From positions 682,001 through 746,000 of the forward strand of contig NC_052113.1 in assembly GCF_012273895.1 (NCBI RefSeq): a stretch of DNA of 64,000 bases, written 5' to 3'. Position 1 is the stretch's first letter. The number at the start of each line of letters is the position of its first letter. Below the pieces are notes generated by a model. It saw only the letters and a program-made list of their open reading frames with translations. It was not told the origin of the DNA and ran no database searches. A program made the position numbers and the translations under genes. Shown here in pieces: positions 24,304 through 36,852 of this stretch. Origin of the DNA: Zerene cesonia (lineage: Eukaryota; Arthropoda; Insecta; Lepidoptera; Pieridae).

Positions 24304-27300
24304 ATGGTTGAAAAAGAATATACAAAAATTCCTACTAAGGAAATCGAAAGTGGTTTCGGTAAGTGTTGCTTTTGTATTTTTGGTGTGAATTATGCATTTA
24401 ATTTAATACATTAGGGCAAAAGTAATAAAAATCGCCCAGATACTTTTACTCGATTAGTCCAAATTATGGAGTATGATCTATTCAATAACAACATAACCAT
24501 GTGAGTATGTTCATACATCCCTTATTAGTCGATAAATCATTTTGATATCCCAATTGTGGTATTCTTTACAATATAATAGCGGAATAATTTTAGTAAGGGA
24601 CAAAACCGCCTTAAAAGTAGACCAAATTTAAATGAGACCATATAGCTGGCTCCAATAAAAAATATATTAAAAACCAGTTCTCTCTCTTAAAAAATATGAG
24701 ACACACAAAAAACCGTCGAATTGATAATCTTCTTTTTTGAAGTCAGTTGAAAATATTTACAAACAGACTGACTAGATATAACTAATTCCCATTATTTTAA
24801 TACCTGGTTTTGTATCATTAAAATGCTCATAAATATAAAAGATATATCTTAATAATAAATGCATCAGCGAATCGAAACGAAGATTTTATTAAGAAATTTT
24901 CCAACAGGATATTCAATGTGTAAATGTTGTTATGTGGTGTAAAAATACATTGATTATATCCTATCTAGATGCGTAACTATCACGTTATAAAACAGTAAAT
25001 ACGATAACTAAAAGATATATTATATCATGTGATTCATTTCAACAAGACAAATGCTTAACCTAAGGCACATTTCTTAAAATTGAAACTTACCGTTGTGGTA
25101 TAGTTACCATTATGAATGACTAAATTACAGAAGACCGGCGAATACCTTTGCGAATGTTCAAGGTTGATGGTGAATGCTTATCATCAGATGAACCACAAGC
25201 ACAGTTACATAAAAGTATAAATTGTCAGTCAAATCAATGGGATTTCATATAATATGTTTCTCCATGTGCTTTATACGTAAAACCAATTATCTCCTTGCTC
25301 ACCAACGGCTTGGCTACTTTATCAGAAAATACCAGAAAGCAATGAAAGGAAAGCCACTTCAATAGTGTTAAATTTGTGAACCACTCGTAGCGACGTAACT
25401 TCAATATACTAAACGAATTTTTCATTCCAGAAAAGAAACCAGATCCGCCCAAATATGGATTCGGAGTGAGGCACGTGCAAGCTCTGATTATTTTCACAGT
25501 ATATTCAATCGGTTACATTGCCAGAAGCCATCTTGGGGTCACTATTGTAGCCATGACGAACGATGCCGATGTCCCTAAAGAGTTAGCATTAAATTCTACA
25601 CTAAATAACACTGATATGACCGAATTGGCTAATGGAATAATAAATAATGAAGTATATGCAGCTAACGATAGCATCTCTAATGCTTCCGTAAGCGATGACA
25701 GCATTTGGAATATTTATAAGGTATGAATTACTTTTAATTTATGGTGTATTTGTGCAGAGTTATGGAAACGAAAACTAGTATATAGTATAACAACCACAGT
25801 TAGCAGACTAGAATTTTAAAAATGAAGCGACATTACTTTTGTAGCTATTTTGTGTAACTAAGATTAAGGAATGACCAAAAACTTATTTAATGTTGACTAC
25901 ATTAAGTTTTCAGTCTTAGTCTATAACAGGTAATTAATAAATTATCTAATAACGAAATGTCAAATCCACAAGAAACTCAATTATCAGGACAAAATTTAAA
26001 GTCACGTTCAGGTAGCACAGTAAAATTAAAATGTATGCTCATATTAATATTAAAAAACCAGATAGTGGTTTAATAAATGATATTCTAATGTGGTAAATTA
26101 AAGCCCAAACAATGGTACATGCGAACATTTATACCTTGGTAAATATACACGTATTTGCCACCACAGACCACAATAAACAGTAAATTCAATGAACCGTTTG
26201 GCCCATCCCTTGAGTGTATTGCATAGTGAGGTAGGGGTGGGCCTTTATAGTTTTATATATTCCAGGATGGCCCAGAACGAGAACTTTTACTGTCTTAGGA
26301 TTCCCTTCCTTCTCTGATATGTCTTCAATAATAATTTTGTAATATTCACCTTATTGGACATGGGAAAAAGACAGTTTTTTCGATTTAAATAAAATTTACT
26401 ACAGTACTGATCAGCTCTTTAAGCTCCAACCAGTTCGACGTTTTATTACACATTATTAGAAAGAAATTGATATAATATGTTCACAGTCAAGAAACCTGAA
26501 GGTTAACCAATAGGGATCATTTATGTGTATAAAATGAATTAATATATTTAAATAACAACAAATAGTCTAAAGGTTCAAAGAAACTTTCGGTCTGGAATCC
26601 ATGTTACCAGATACATAGAAATAGAATTGAAGATATTCAAAAAAGACTTGTACGCCACCTTGCTCACCGAGCTGGAATCATAAGATCAGTAAGCAGTTAT
26701 GAAAGCAGGCTTAAATACTTCAATATGACATCTCTTGAATCCCGTCGCACTACAGCTGATCTTCTGTTCTTATACAAAGTGCTAAATAATGGTTTCGACT
26801 GTCCTTCTTTACTTCACAGATTTTCCATTAATGTACCATCTAGAGTCCCTCGACAACCCCGTAGCCTTTTGAGTGCCCCTTCTTATCGGACAAACCTGGG
26901 TAAAAACTCACCCGTAGTAAGACTTGCCCACGTGTACAATAAATTCACTTGCGTCTCGGAAGACATAGACATTTTTAGTCAAGCGATAGCGAAGTTCCGA
27001 TCTGCAATTATTAAGGCAATAGCCGGTAATTAATTTTCAATTTGTATTATATAATTTTAATTTAACTAATGTATCACATAAAGTTTTTGTTTTGTTAATT
27101 CTTTAATATTATTATTGTTCTATCACACTTGACGTTAACGTGAATGTTGTAATTTCCTATAATTGAAGGTGCAGTAATCTATGAATGTGGCAGGCTTTTT
27201 TGTAAATGTGAACTGTGTCCTTTGTTGGAAATTCATTGTTAATAAATAAATAAATAAATAAATAAACTTTATGTTAATCGTTATAAAATGAGTAAATGTC

Positions 27301-30300
27301 ATCCTTTTTATTACTTGAGGAAAATGCTGAAGCCTCACGGTGTCCTACTTCCGGGCAAGTATATGATATCCCTAGTCAAAGTGTTCGTCCATTATCGAGC
27401 TGTAGCAAAATGAAAAGAAAAACTGAATAAATCTTCAATTTCAGTTTCCTTAACTAGGTCCTCAGATTAACATCATCCGAATTTTTAATGACTTTAAAAT
27501 TAGTAGATGGCAACCCTAGCCCCATCCCTATAAGTCCATTAGCGAATTAAGCAACGAGATGGATGTAAACAACCACAATATTAATTCAATTAATTATAAT
27601 TTAATTGTAATGGTACATTAAACCTCTTTGTTTCCCTTGTTTTGAAAATATGTCGCTGTAATATTGGAAAACCGTATTATAATCTATCTCCTAAGATTGC
27701 AATCTGTCGATAATTTGTTATGCATAACATTTAAACCCAATATTTTTCACTAGACTATCCTACTAACTTACCTATGTAAGTTTGTAAGTATGGATGGATT
27801 ATCTGTGTATGTATGGATGTTTGTGTGTGGTTACTTTTTAACGAAAAAACTACCGAACCGATTGCACTGAAATTTTTTACGTAGATAGCCGGACAACTGG
27901 AATAACACAGAGGCAACTTTTTATCCCGATATTCGTACGGGACACAGACTTAAGCGAGTTAAATCGGGGCGCAGCCATATATCGCAATTATATACCTTAT
28001 ATGCCAAAAATTTACTTTTACAAAAATTTCTTTTTCATTCAGGTTGTTGTTGTCGAATCAATACTATTATTTTATTTTACAGACATACCACTGGTCGAAA
28101 CCAACTCAAGAAATGGTACTCAGCTCCTTTTTTGTTGGTTACTGCATAATGACATTTCTCAGTGGCCCAATCTGCCAGCGGTGGGGGGGAAAGATCCCAC
28201 TACAAATGGCCATGCTTGTCAATGGGGTAGTGTCTATTTTATCACCGTGGGTCGTGGCGTGGGTGAGTCTGTATTCAATTAAAACTAAATTGAATATCCA
28301 TCATCATCATCATCAGCCCATATATGTTCCCACTGCTGGGATACAGGCCTCCTATGAGGGTTAAGGCCATAATCCACCACGCTGGCCAAGTGCGGGTTGG
28401 CAGATGTGACATGCCGTCGAATTTTTGATTCTTGGACATGCCGGTTTCCTTACGATGTTTACCTTCACCGTTTTAAGCAGTGGTGATGTTATCCACATGT
28501 GCAGCTAAATTGAAAAAATCAATTTATTTCCTGCACGCTTGCCCGATCTCGAACACCGACTTATCGATTTTGAAGTACGAGGTTCTCACCACTGAGCCAC
28601 CATTTGAAATTTACTCACAATTGAAAATTACTCGTCATAAAATATATTAACAATATGCTCTATGAATTGTTCTCAGCATGTTTCGTCGAGCGTTATAAAC
28701 GTGCGAAAAACGTGACAAATGTGTCTTATACAGTTTTGTTACACGTTCTCATTTATCACAGTATATTTAACTTTCATCCGTTATAATAATATAATAAAAT
28801 GATTTCTCTCAGGGAGGTTGGAAAGCTCTCTGCTTTTGTCGTATATTGCAAGGATTATCTCAAGGGGGATTGCTACCAAGCTTACACACAATATTGGCAA
28901 ATTGGGTACCTCTGAGTGAACGAGGAACTCTCAGTAGTTACGTATATACAGGTTGGTTATTTGTGAATAAATTATCTGTGTTATTATCAATGAGATAATT
29001 TGTAGTCTATGTTATATTCTGCATTTTTGAGGTTAAGATTTTTTAAATGATAAGTACGTAATTCATCTGACTATGGTGGACGATGCATGTGTATAAAAAG
29101 GAGATAGTTAATTATGTGTTATTTATTACATCAATTTTAAAATAAGAATGGGAATTTGGAATGTTTATATATTAATCACGCTACAACTATTGAACTGATT
29201 TTGATGAAACTTTTGTAAAGTGATGTAGCTTACGAACCAGAAGAATAGTGTTCATTATTAAGGGTACAGGATTTTTAAGGCAATGTATAAAAATGGAAAT
29301 AACTAACATGCCACCTTTTTCTCACTTAAAATTACAACATTGCAATCGGTGCAGTAGTTTTTGCGTGAAAGATCAACAAACACACACACATCCTTACAAA
29401 CTTTCGCATTTATAATATTAGTAGGATTAGAAAGCTGCAACTTCACTGAGTGACATAGGCTATAAATGTACCACGGGGATGCAGCCGGGGAGAACATTCA
29501 GTTAACAAATAAGATATATGTGAACCTCTGTAAAAGTTCATTATTTTTTATAATTCATTAGCATTGCTTGCAAGTTAGCGACTAACGAAATATTCTATTC
29601 ACTTAAGTTCAAGTAAGAAATAAGTTTCAACATTACATAAAAAGCGAGAACGAAGGAGCTGCTTTACAAGTCTGTTCTTTTTCTTCGTTTAATATTATTT
29701 AAGTAACAGCAATGTTTTAAATAACAAAGCATTTTTAACGGCAACAAACAGAGCAAATAAGAGAAATTCATAAGAACATTAAACTATTTCCTCATTTTAT
29801 AATCTGTTGATTTATGTTTTGCGTTAAAATAAATAAGGATTTTGCAGTGAACTTGTATCTAATAAAACATTTCCGAGCTCGCTTTGTTGCCGTTTATTCA
29901 AATAATTGTAGAGGAAAGTTAATTTTCACGGCAAAAACGAAGTAATTAATTGCTTCCTCCGCCTAAGACCTAGAATAATTTGCAAGTCCTAAACTTTAAA
30001 GCAAAAACTTTACTAGAATCGGACTGTATAATTTCTACGTTTTAGTTTTAAATATTAAAACCTATATTAAAATGTAAAAACAGTTAAATTCAAGCAGTCC
30101 CTTGTTTGAAAAGAGAGATTTGTCTTTCTCTCACATTTAGTTATCGTAGATAGAATGCTTTATAAGAGATTAGAAAGCTAAACGCTTATAAAGCAGGTCT
30201 TTTGGAAGATTGAGGTTTAAAGCTTTGTGTTATGTTGTTATTATTACATATATATGTTTTTAATTGACTTAGGACATTTCCACTCGGTACCTGTATGAAT

Positions 30301-33300
30301 TCTATACTAAGCATTTATAGTACATAATATAAGCAAATACCATCCAACAATACAAGTTTTATTTCATAGGTTCAGGCTTCGGTACAGTGGTAGGTTTCCA
30401 ATTCAGTGGCGTTCTTGCTACCAGCAGTTTTGGATGGCCATCACCGTTCTGGGTGATTGGTATCTTCTGCCTGATTGGGTTCGTTCTCGTCACGGTATTT
30501 GGTGCTGCAACACCAAACGATCATAGAACGATATCACAAGCTGAGAAGAATTATATTATAGGATCATCTGGGGAAGGAACGCATACAGTAAGTGATTTTG
30601 TGTTTTAAATTATTTCTTTCACAATGCATTATGATATATCAACAGTAGTTAATATAAGTTCTTACTGCGGAGACACGGGCAGTGTGGAACATAATCAACC
30701 GCTCTGGTCTATGCCGTTTGGCATATGCTGAACTTGTGCTTCTTGGTCATAACGATTTTCATACATTTTCCTGCACTAATCTGAAATAAGATGTTGTAAA
30801 TAATGTGGAAAGTAAACGTCTAGCATTCAACCCTTGACCTCGCTAATGAATTAGAGGTGCCAACACTGAGTCAGCAGTATTTTTTTAATATTCACTATAT
30901 AGATTTTCCTTTAATTGTCCTCTATCATTTATATATTATCCTCTGTCCTTTATATATTTATAATATCATACTATAATGTAATATATCGGAATGTAATAAA
31001 TTACTAGCAACATTAATTAAGCAACAATTAGACTAGATTCGAGGTGTCCCACCATTGTGAGTAACGTTAGTATTTCTTAAAGTATTTCTATTTCCTAATT
31101 CGACATCGTTCTCTTTCAATGAGATGTACAATATTTGAAGTAAAATCATCATCATTATCTTCATCATTACCATCACCCGTACCAGTACTAGTCCCCTTTG
31201 CCCCTCACACCTACAGAATGTAGTATAGTGATATAGGTAGCTAACACATTCATCTATTTTAACAGCAACCAAAAGTGCCATGGAAAGCGATCATGACATC
31301 AAAACACACATGGGCAACCTTTATCACGCACATTGGTAGCGCTACTACATACGTGTTCTTCTTCATTCAAGTACCCACATACTTGTATGCGATATTGAAA
31401 GTGAATATAAAAAATGTAAGTAACTTCATTTTACTTCCTATACTTTTATGCTCTGAGGTAATATTTAAAATAATCAAAATATTTATTAATCATATTAACT
31501 TCTATCTCTCCAAATGAAAAATCGTATAGCTACTTTTATGCTCCGAGGTAATGTTTAAAATTATCAAAATAATTATTAATCATATTAACTTCTATCTCTC
31601 CAATGGAAAAATCGTATATTTTCTGTTCTCGTGGTATTTCTAGTATAAATGTCTTTTCTCATATCTCAAACTGTCTTTGTGCCAAATTTCAATCAAATTG
31701 TTTGAGTAATTTAGGTGGAGAAAAGACAGAAAGACATTCAAACCGACAGTCAGACAGAGTTATTGTCGCATTTGTAATAACAAGTAGGTATGGATTTATT
31801 ATGTACATTACGTATCTTTATATATGCAAAAGTTTCTATGTTAACAATATCTTATAACAAAATGCAATGCATTTTGGATGAAATTTTGGCGGTCTAAGGT
31901 TAAGAGAGAAAATTATGTTTATGTACTAGGTACCATCAAATGTATATTTTCTTACAGAGTGGTTTATTCTCATCTCTCCCATACGTGTTCGCATTTTTCG
32001 CTTGTATCTTCTTTGGATATTTATCAGACGTGTTAATAAACAGAAAATTAATAAGTATGAGGAATGCGAGGCGCATGTCAAATAGTATCGGTGAGTTTTA
32101 TAATATGCATATTGTGTATATCTTTTTTAAGACATAATTGAGCTGGTAGTACGCTTAATGGTAAGCGATCACTACCGCCCATGAACATTCGCAGTGGTAG
32201 TGACTCTACAAAGTCGCTGATCGATTTTAAGGGGAAAGAAATAAGGGAAGTATTGCAAGCTGGAAGTAAGGAATGAATTTGGCTGGATCGTGAAATGGAA
32301 ACGGGCGCCACCTATCACCAAGAAAAACAGTAGCATACTACTACTATACGCCGGTTTTTTATGGGGGTCTGGTACTTCCCCGGTGCAAGCTGACCTAATT
32401 CGTGCCTTACCGTACTCGACTCCCTTATATAAAAAAAGCCTAACCTTATCCATGCACCCACCAAGCCAGATTTACAGATTTCTAATTCTCAGCATAATAA
32501 ATAAATAAATAAATAAATAAATAAATGTGATCGTTTATGAAGCGACAATACCATTTATTAAACGCCAAATATAACTGTTTGTCCGCAACAAAGTATGCTA
32601 TATTATTATCTTATTAAACACTTTATTTAGAGCTATCATACAAAAAATGAAGTACGTATTTATGAAATACATTGAATTTTTTTTAGGTTCAATTGTCCCA
32701 GCGATATGCCTAGGTTTAGTATCTTATACGAGTAGCGTGACGGTCGCCGTCATATGCTTTGTCACAGCTGTGGGAAGCCATGCTGCGGTTCATAGCGGTT
32801 GGGTGGTAAGTTGTTACTATAAATCCTAATAAAAGACAGATGTCTTAGTTACATCACTGTTATAAAGTACATAAAACAAGATGGCATTATAGATTTGAAT
32901 AATTATTATTATATTTAATTAAAACTATTCTATAAATTATTGTATAACATGTGGTGTTAGCCTGTAAGTAGTTTTTGTATTGTAAATGTATTAATTCTTA
33001 ATTTTAAATTTTTTATGTCATTGTATTAGTGTTAAATACTGTTGGTTTTCCTTAATAATAAAAGAAATAAAAGAGAATTCCTTTTTACAAAAAAGGTAAT
33101 TGTCGTCCATGGCGGAGACAAGACGCCTAATTCTAAAATGACTAAAAGACAACAAGTTCACATAAAAAATAAGTTCTTATAAAGCACAACAAGAATCGTC
33201 AAACGACTGAAACAATTTCAAGCAAAAGCCAAAAAAAACTGTGAATGTGGAAATTGAAAATAATTCCAAGTATACGAATAATTATCGTGTGTTTATAATT

Positions 33301-34803
33301 TTAAGGATAGAAAAGAATGTTCAACTTAATAGAAAGTAGATGGATGAATTATGCAGTTTCTCGGAAAAACATTTCAATACCAAATATGTATGCATGTGAT
33401 ACAGGTATGCAAGAAAAACATTTACGCGATTAACATTTAGGAACCAACTTTGTCATTTTCAGATAAATTACATAGACCTGTCACCAAACTATAGTGGTCT
33501 TCTGATGGCCATCGGTAATGGATTGGGCAACGCGTTCGTGCTGGTTTTATCTGCGTTTATCTCCTTTATTGTAAGAGATGTGGTAAGTAGATATGATATG
33601 TTTTTATATTAGATCAATAAAAAAATTGCTGGTTCACCTGATGATAAGCGACCACAGTCTCTGAACATTTAAAGAGGCGTAAAGTCATTTACAGAGGCCT
33701 TCTCTGCAAATGGATTGTCGTTTTTAAAAGATGTGGGAGAAAGAGCGGTATCATGAGGATAACAAAGAAAAGTACTGGGAATGCCGATACTTCTTTTATT
33801 TTTAAGGGGATATGGGTAAGAGTTAGGTTAGGTTAGGAATGGAATAGGTAGGGTGAGGTTTTGGATACGGGCTTCCGACTCCACCAGACACAAATGTTAA
33901 ATCAGATATCTCTTTTTGTGTATGAATATGCTTATTATATTCGATACCTACACTTTACAGACAGACGTGGTTCAATGGAGGATAATGATGTTTATAATGG
34001 CTGGCTTCAACGTATTGGGTAATACGATATTCTGTTTGTTTGCCTCAGCTGATGTGCAACCCTGGAACGATGACAATCATAAAGGTAAATTAAATCCATA
34101 CATAATAGTATACAAATCCCTGCTAGCAGTGTAAATGGGAAAGCAACTCTGTCTGTGTGAACTTAACATATCTATTCCATATTTAACCGAATTTGATGAC
34201 ATTTTGAACATAAGATAGCTTAAGGTTTTGACAAGAAAGCTAAATTAAGGGAGTATGGAAGTTCGTATGGTGTATATTTTTTTATATTTGAAAAATATAA
34301 GATAGTATCGCACCAGTGTGGTGAAAGAGGCGGGTTCGAATCCCATCATATTCGATTCATATAAATTCAGTTCATTCATACAGTGGACAACTCGCAGATA
34401 AATAAAAATGTGCAAATAAAATAAAAGAAAACACTTTCCAAATTTTAAGAGCTCTTGGAACGAATACACAACCCTTACTCCTTCAAAATATTTACTTTTT
34501 TAGTATTTGTTTTTTTTATAAAAAGGCAGCGTAAGCACATAGACCACCTGTCTATGTTAAACACATAGATAATATATTATAATCTATGTAGTAATAATCT
34601 ATCTGTGTATCAAATTTCATACACATCCGATGAATTTATTTTACGTGAATGGCTAAATAAATATCCACACATTCCCACAAACTTTAGCGTTTGTAATATT
34701 AGCAGGATACATTATGTAATAACAATAACAAAAACTGTTTTCAGAACCGGAAGATATGAAGCTGCAGACGGAAAAAGAGGGACTGAAAACTTTAATTAAA
34801 TAG
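24304..34803 (+). CDS. SLC17-family MFS anion transporter, copy 2
   Basis: Eleven exons: 24304-24358, 25431-25720, 28083-28262, 28813-28951, 30370-30587, 31266-31415, 31958-32090, 32687-32805, 33463-33582, 33961-34084, 34745-34803; 528 aa, usual for the family. All introns are GT-AG with the shared phase pattern. The start is the first ATG giving phase 1 into exon 2. Order: hydrophilic N-terminus with G-F-G-V-R-H-V-Q, TM1 with R50, a long extracellular loop (about residues 61-115) with N-glycosylation sequons at N73, N77, N97 and N102, TM2-3, TM4 with R185 and P-S-L-H200 followed by W-V-P-L-S-E-R-G, TM5-6, a cytosolic loop, TM7-12 and a short charged tail. The TM4 Arg is conserved in SLC17 and needed for transport in vesicular glutamate transporters. 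TM2 reads M-T-F-L-S-G rather than T-Q-I-P-x-G. Likely an H+- or Na+-driven anion carrier; substrate not determinable. Confidence 0.93.
26566..27266 (+). mobile_element. 5'-truncated non-LTR retrotransposon (end of reverse-transcriptase ORF plus 3' tail)
   Basis: An open frame from 26566 to TAA 27030-27032 encodes S-V-W-N-P then R-I-E-D-I-Q-K-R-L-V-R, typical of the C-terminal region of LINE ORF2, and continues about 130 residues. A 3' UTR of about 200 bp ends in (AATA)n at 27241-27265. The reverse-transcriptase catalytic core and endonuclease are missing, so it is a dead 5' truncation inside copy 2 intron 2. CR1/Jockey-type is my best guess for the clade. Confidence 0.75.
27758..27980 (+). 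mobile_element. non-autonomous Helitron, family 1
   Basis: Starts TCCTACTAACTTACC and keeps 'ggcaactttttatcccga' and 'gggacacagacttaagcg'. It ends GGGGCGCAGCCATAT with the CTAG terminus mutated. Located in copy 2 intron 2, about 105 bases before exon 3. Confidence 0.7.
28299..28605 (-). mobile_element. tRNA-headed SINE (family D) with (ATG)n tail
   Basis: On the minus strand it starts with GGTGGCTCAGTGGTGAG (A-box-like TGGCTCAGTGG) and 'gtgttcgagatcgggc' (B-box-like). It proceeds to 'aggaggcctgtatcccagca' and ends in ATGATGATG repeats. Other copies: 45543-45763 (+), 48533-48857 (-), and fragments 41858-41940 and 58933-59083. Confidence 0.75.
29341..29430 (-). mobile_element. Helitron 5' end, reverse
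   Basis: 'gcaatcggtgcagtagtttt', 'cacacacacatccttacaaa' and TTTATAATATTAGTAGGATT form the reversed first 90 bases of family 1. The rest of the element is missing. Copy 2 intron 4 otherwise holds no recognisable feature. Confidence 0.7.
31441..31618. repeat. 90-bp tandem duplication in copy 2 intron 6
   Basis: Units 31441-31530 and 31531-31618 share TACTTTTATGCTC, GAGGTAAT, TTATTAATCATATTAACTTC and ATCGTATA, with a handful of substitutions. Confidence 0.85.
31640..31790 (-). mobile_element. Helitron-type fragment, reverse
   Basis: 'gtgccaaatttcaatcaaat', then 'cagtcagacagagttattgt' and 'gcatttgtaataacaagtagg'. It resembles 8160-8316 and 51815-52022. Confidence 0.5.
32122..32445 (-). mobile_element. 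A-tailed SINE-like repeat (family A), nearly full length
   Basis: Poly-T and GAGCTGGTAGTACGCTTAAT through GGTAAGCGATCACTACCGCC to the far 5' end ('cttccccggtgcaagctgac', 'cgtgccttaccgtactcgactccc'). It begins 32 bases after the copy 2 exon 7 donor. An (AATA)n run follows at 32497-32526. Confidence 0.75.
33614..33892 (-). mobile_element. A-tailed SINE-like repeat (family A), diverged
   Basis: AAAAAAATTGCTGGTTCACC, 'gatgataagcgaccacag', a 'ggttaggttaggaatgg' block and 'gggcttccgactccac'. Lies in copy 2 intron 9, 32 bases past the donor. Confidence 0.6.
34313..34380 (+). mobile_element. tRNA-derived SINE fragment
   Basis: GTGTGGTGAAAGAGGCGGG with GGGTTCGAATCCCAT, a perfect B-box core, but no foldable acceptor or anticodon arm. 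It is therefore SINE rather than tRNA. Lies in the last intron of copy 2. Confidence 0.5.
34600..34712 (-). mobile_element. degenerate Helitron 5' part, reverse
   Basis: 'cacacattcccacaaacttt' and GTTTGTAATATTAGCAGGAT are the reversed, mutated 5' end of family 1. It lies 32 bases before copy 2 exon 11. Confidence 0.55.
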
Positions 34804-34837
34804 ATGTAAGAATTTAGAAAAATATAACCGTGTAAAT

Positions 34838-34843
34838 ATTAAA
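34838..34843 (+). terminator. candidate variant polyadenylation signal (ATTAAA) of copy 2
   Basis: ATTAAA lies 35 bases after the TAG stop. No canonical AATAAA is near; the next is in an A-rich run around 35020. Confidence 0.35.
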
Positions 34844-35056
34844 ATTTGTTTCATTATAATACACCTCAGCACCTATATTATTGTATTAAATAGAATCACA
34901 ATTATATTTAAAAGAAAAACAACAATTCCATTTTTGTGATTGTACAAAAAATTAAATTGACCGACCCGCGAAGGCGCAAAAAAAACGAAATTTACTTATT
35001 AATTTAAACAATTATTGTAATAAAAAAAAAATACATTTAAACTATTTCTAACTTAA

Positions 35057-35186
35057 TTAACTGCGTCCCTCCGGTTCAATGTTGGAACCAAGAGTGTCCA
35101 TCGTCTTCGGCGGGGCGGCGTCGCGGTCGTGGTGATTGCCGTCATACTTTCTGGGACCGCAGGTGTGCGCGATCTTGCAATCGTTA
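35057..35186 (-). pseudogene. orphan terminal coding exon (minus strand), unknown gene
   Basis: A sharply GC-rich block in AT-rich spacer. On the minus strand it follows a good acceptor (GTCTTCTACCCAG) and reads N-D-C-K-I-A-H-T-C-G-P-R-K-Y, then an Asp/His/Pro-rich stretch ending I-E-P-E-G-R-S before TAA (35059-35057). I do not recognise the protein; it does not match the C-tails of the neighbouring transporters. No upstream minus-strand exon was found nearby, so it may be the last exon of a long-intron gene on the other strand, a fragment carried in by a transposon, or a chance ORF. Confidence 0.35.
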
Positions 35187-36167
35187 CTGGGTAGAAGACC
35201 TTACTGGGTGGTCTCATGCATCTTCTTATAATTAATGCGTGTTATATGTACTTAACGCAAATAATACCAGATACGTTTATAATGAATACACTATCTTCGT
35301 AATATTATTATGGTGTATGTCTGTCATTATCGAATCTTTTAAACATTCCAGCGAAGACAAGAAAGCAATAAATATTCATTTAATCCTCTTGAATCAAAAA
35401 TAAATTATCCATTTTTTGTCATAACTGTTTTCTGTTATATTATTATAAAAATATATATGATAATTATTTCTCATTGTGTTTTTACTATAACACGAAACCA
35501 ACTTCATAGGATAAGCAAACATGTTACGTTCTTTCCAACCCATTCAATCAGGGCGTTTTTGAAACGAGTTGCCTAGTCACCTCAATAAATGTCCAATATA
35601 CAAAGGCATAGATTCTTTAGGAATTGGACAAAAATTTGTATGGAAATATTATAGGAGTACACAATTTCGTATAAAAAAATTGCCTGGGTTATGAAACAAA
35701 AAATATAAACACTTGAACCTACAGGTATTTGCAATTCATAAAGAAGACGGTTCCTTATAAAACTACTTCAGACATTTGTACCTAAGGAGTGTATCCTTAG
35801 GTACTAGTTTAGTCTTATGAATGAGATTCAGCATATATCGAATAGACTATTCGTCCTAATCTAAAGCAAAGTCCAATGCCAATTTTCCAATGATATTCTG
35901 CTTTAGCATTCGAGAGAACTATTTCAGTACGTGAATTGCTTTTTGAATTTTAAAATAATGCAGACGCTGTAAGCTTACTGTATTTCCTTAATGGAAAAGT
36001 CGATACTTGAAGTCAAATGGACATTGAAATTTACAATTCTATTCGTTAAAAAATTCAATCACAGAAAATATATTTTCCTCAACCTTCCTTTCTGAAGAAT
36101 GAGAGGAAAGTATAAATTATTTTCATTCTTATTTTCGTTTTCAATTCAAACCCCTTAAAAGTGGACA

Positions 36168-36240
36168 ACGCATTTGCAGAGACCCTGCCTCGGCAAATGT
36201 TCATAGACAATGATGATCGCTTACCATCAGCTCAGGTGTG
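36168..36240 (+). mobile_element. A-tailed SINE-like repeat (family A), core fragment
   Basis: 'acaacgcatttgcagagacc' and 'gcaaatgttcatagacaatg' followed by GATCGCTTACCATCAG. About 70 bp of the family core. Confidence 0.6.
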
Positions 36241-36374
36241 CGTTCTTACCAAAGAAAAATATGCTGATTATAATTAGCAAAGGTACAACAACGTTATGTA
36301 CAACAAAAGGCAATCAGCTCTCTATTTATCGCTCATGCGATAAGCATTGTACTAAAACTATTATTAGATAATTA

Positions 36375-36535
36375 GTTTTGATAACTAAAGAGTTTCTTGC
36401 CGGCTGTTCTATGAAGAAACTGTTATTCGAACGGGTGGTAAATTTCCAATTATGTATGTTGGCGATTCTACAGCGCTCGAAGGAAGTCTGATTGAGTGAA
36501 TAAATGTTTGAGATTGATTTTGTATTAAACAAATA
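36375..36535 (+). mobile_element. LINE 3' end fragment
   Basis: GAGTTTCTTGCCGGCTGTTC, 'gaagaaactgttattcgaac' and 'gaataaatgtttgagattga' match the fragment at 54410-54545 in order. Confidence 0.6.
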
Positions 36536-36831
36536 ATAATTATGTTCCCGTTTTGAATAATTTCGAAAAGAAACGATTATATATAGCAAAAACTACTATA
36601 TTTTATATTTAAATGATAGCTCCTTTTCTTTCTTTAATTTAAACAGCTAATTTTTAACATCCGCAATGTAACATTATGTATTACGTTTAAAAATATTTAT
36701 CAATCAGAAACGACCTTATACTTAGTACTAAAACAGCAAAATAAACGGTAGCTATTTGTACAAGATTCTTATCTTCGTCTTGGCAGTCTTTATATTCTGC
36801 CGCATTTGTAATCAACGCGTATTGTAAATAA

Positions 36832-36836
36832 TCAGT
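36832..36836 (+). promoter_or_regulatory. possible TCAGT initiator of copy 3
   Basis: TCAGT lies 16 bases upstream of the ATG at 36853. The same motif precedes copy 2's ATG, which is weak support for a shared promoter layout with very short leaders. Confidence 0.25.
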
Positions 36837-36852
36837 TTCAAATTATACTAAA

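Larger units (their letters stand above)
34804..36852. other. 2 kb spacer between copies 2 and 3
   Basis: Contains the minus-strand orphan exon candidate at 35057-35186. It also holds a family A fragment at 36168-36240 and a LINE 3' fragment at 36375-36535. 35220-36160 is AT-rich with no recognisable feature. Confidence 0.7.

Noticed and set aside
26725..27033. 102-codon ORF as an independent host gene
   Set aside because: It is the C-terminal end of a LINE reverse-transcriptase ORF with its 3' tail.
28001..28282. Second + frame over copy 2 exon 3
   Set aside because: Only the frame reading T-Y-H-W-S-K-P-T-Q matches the family; the other is an overlap artefact.
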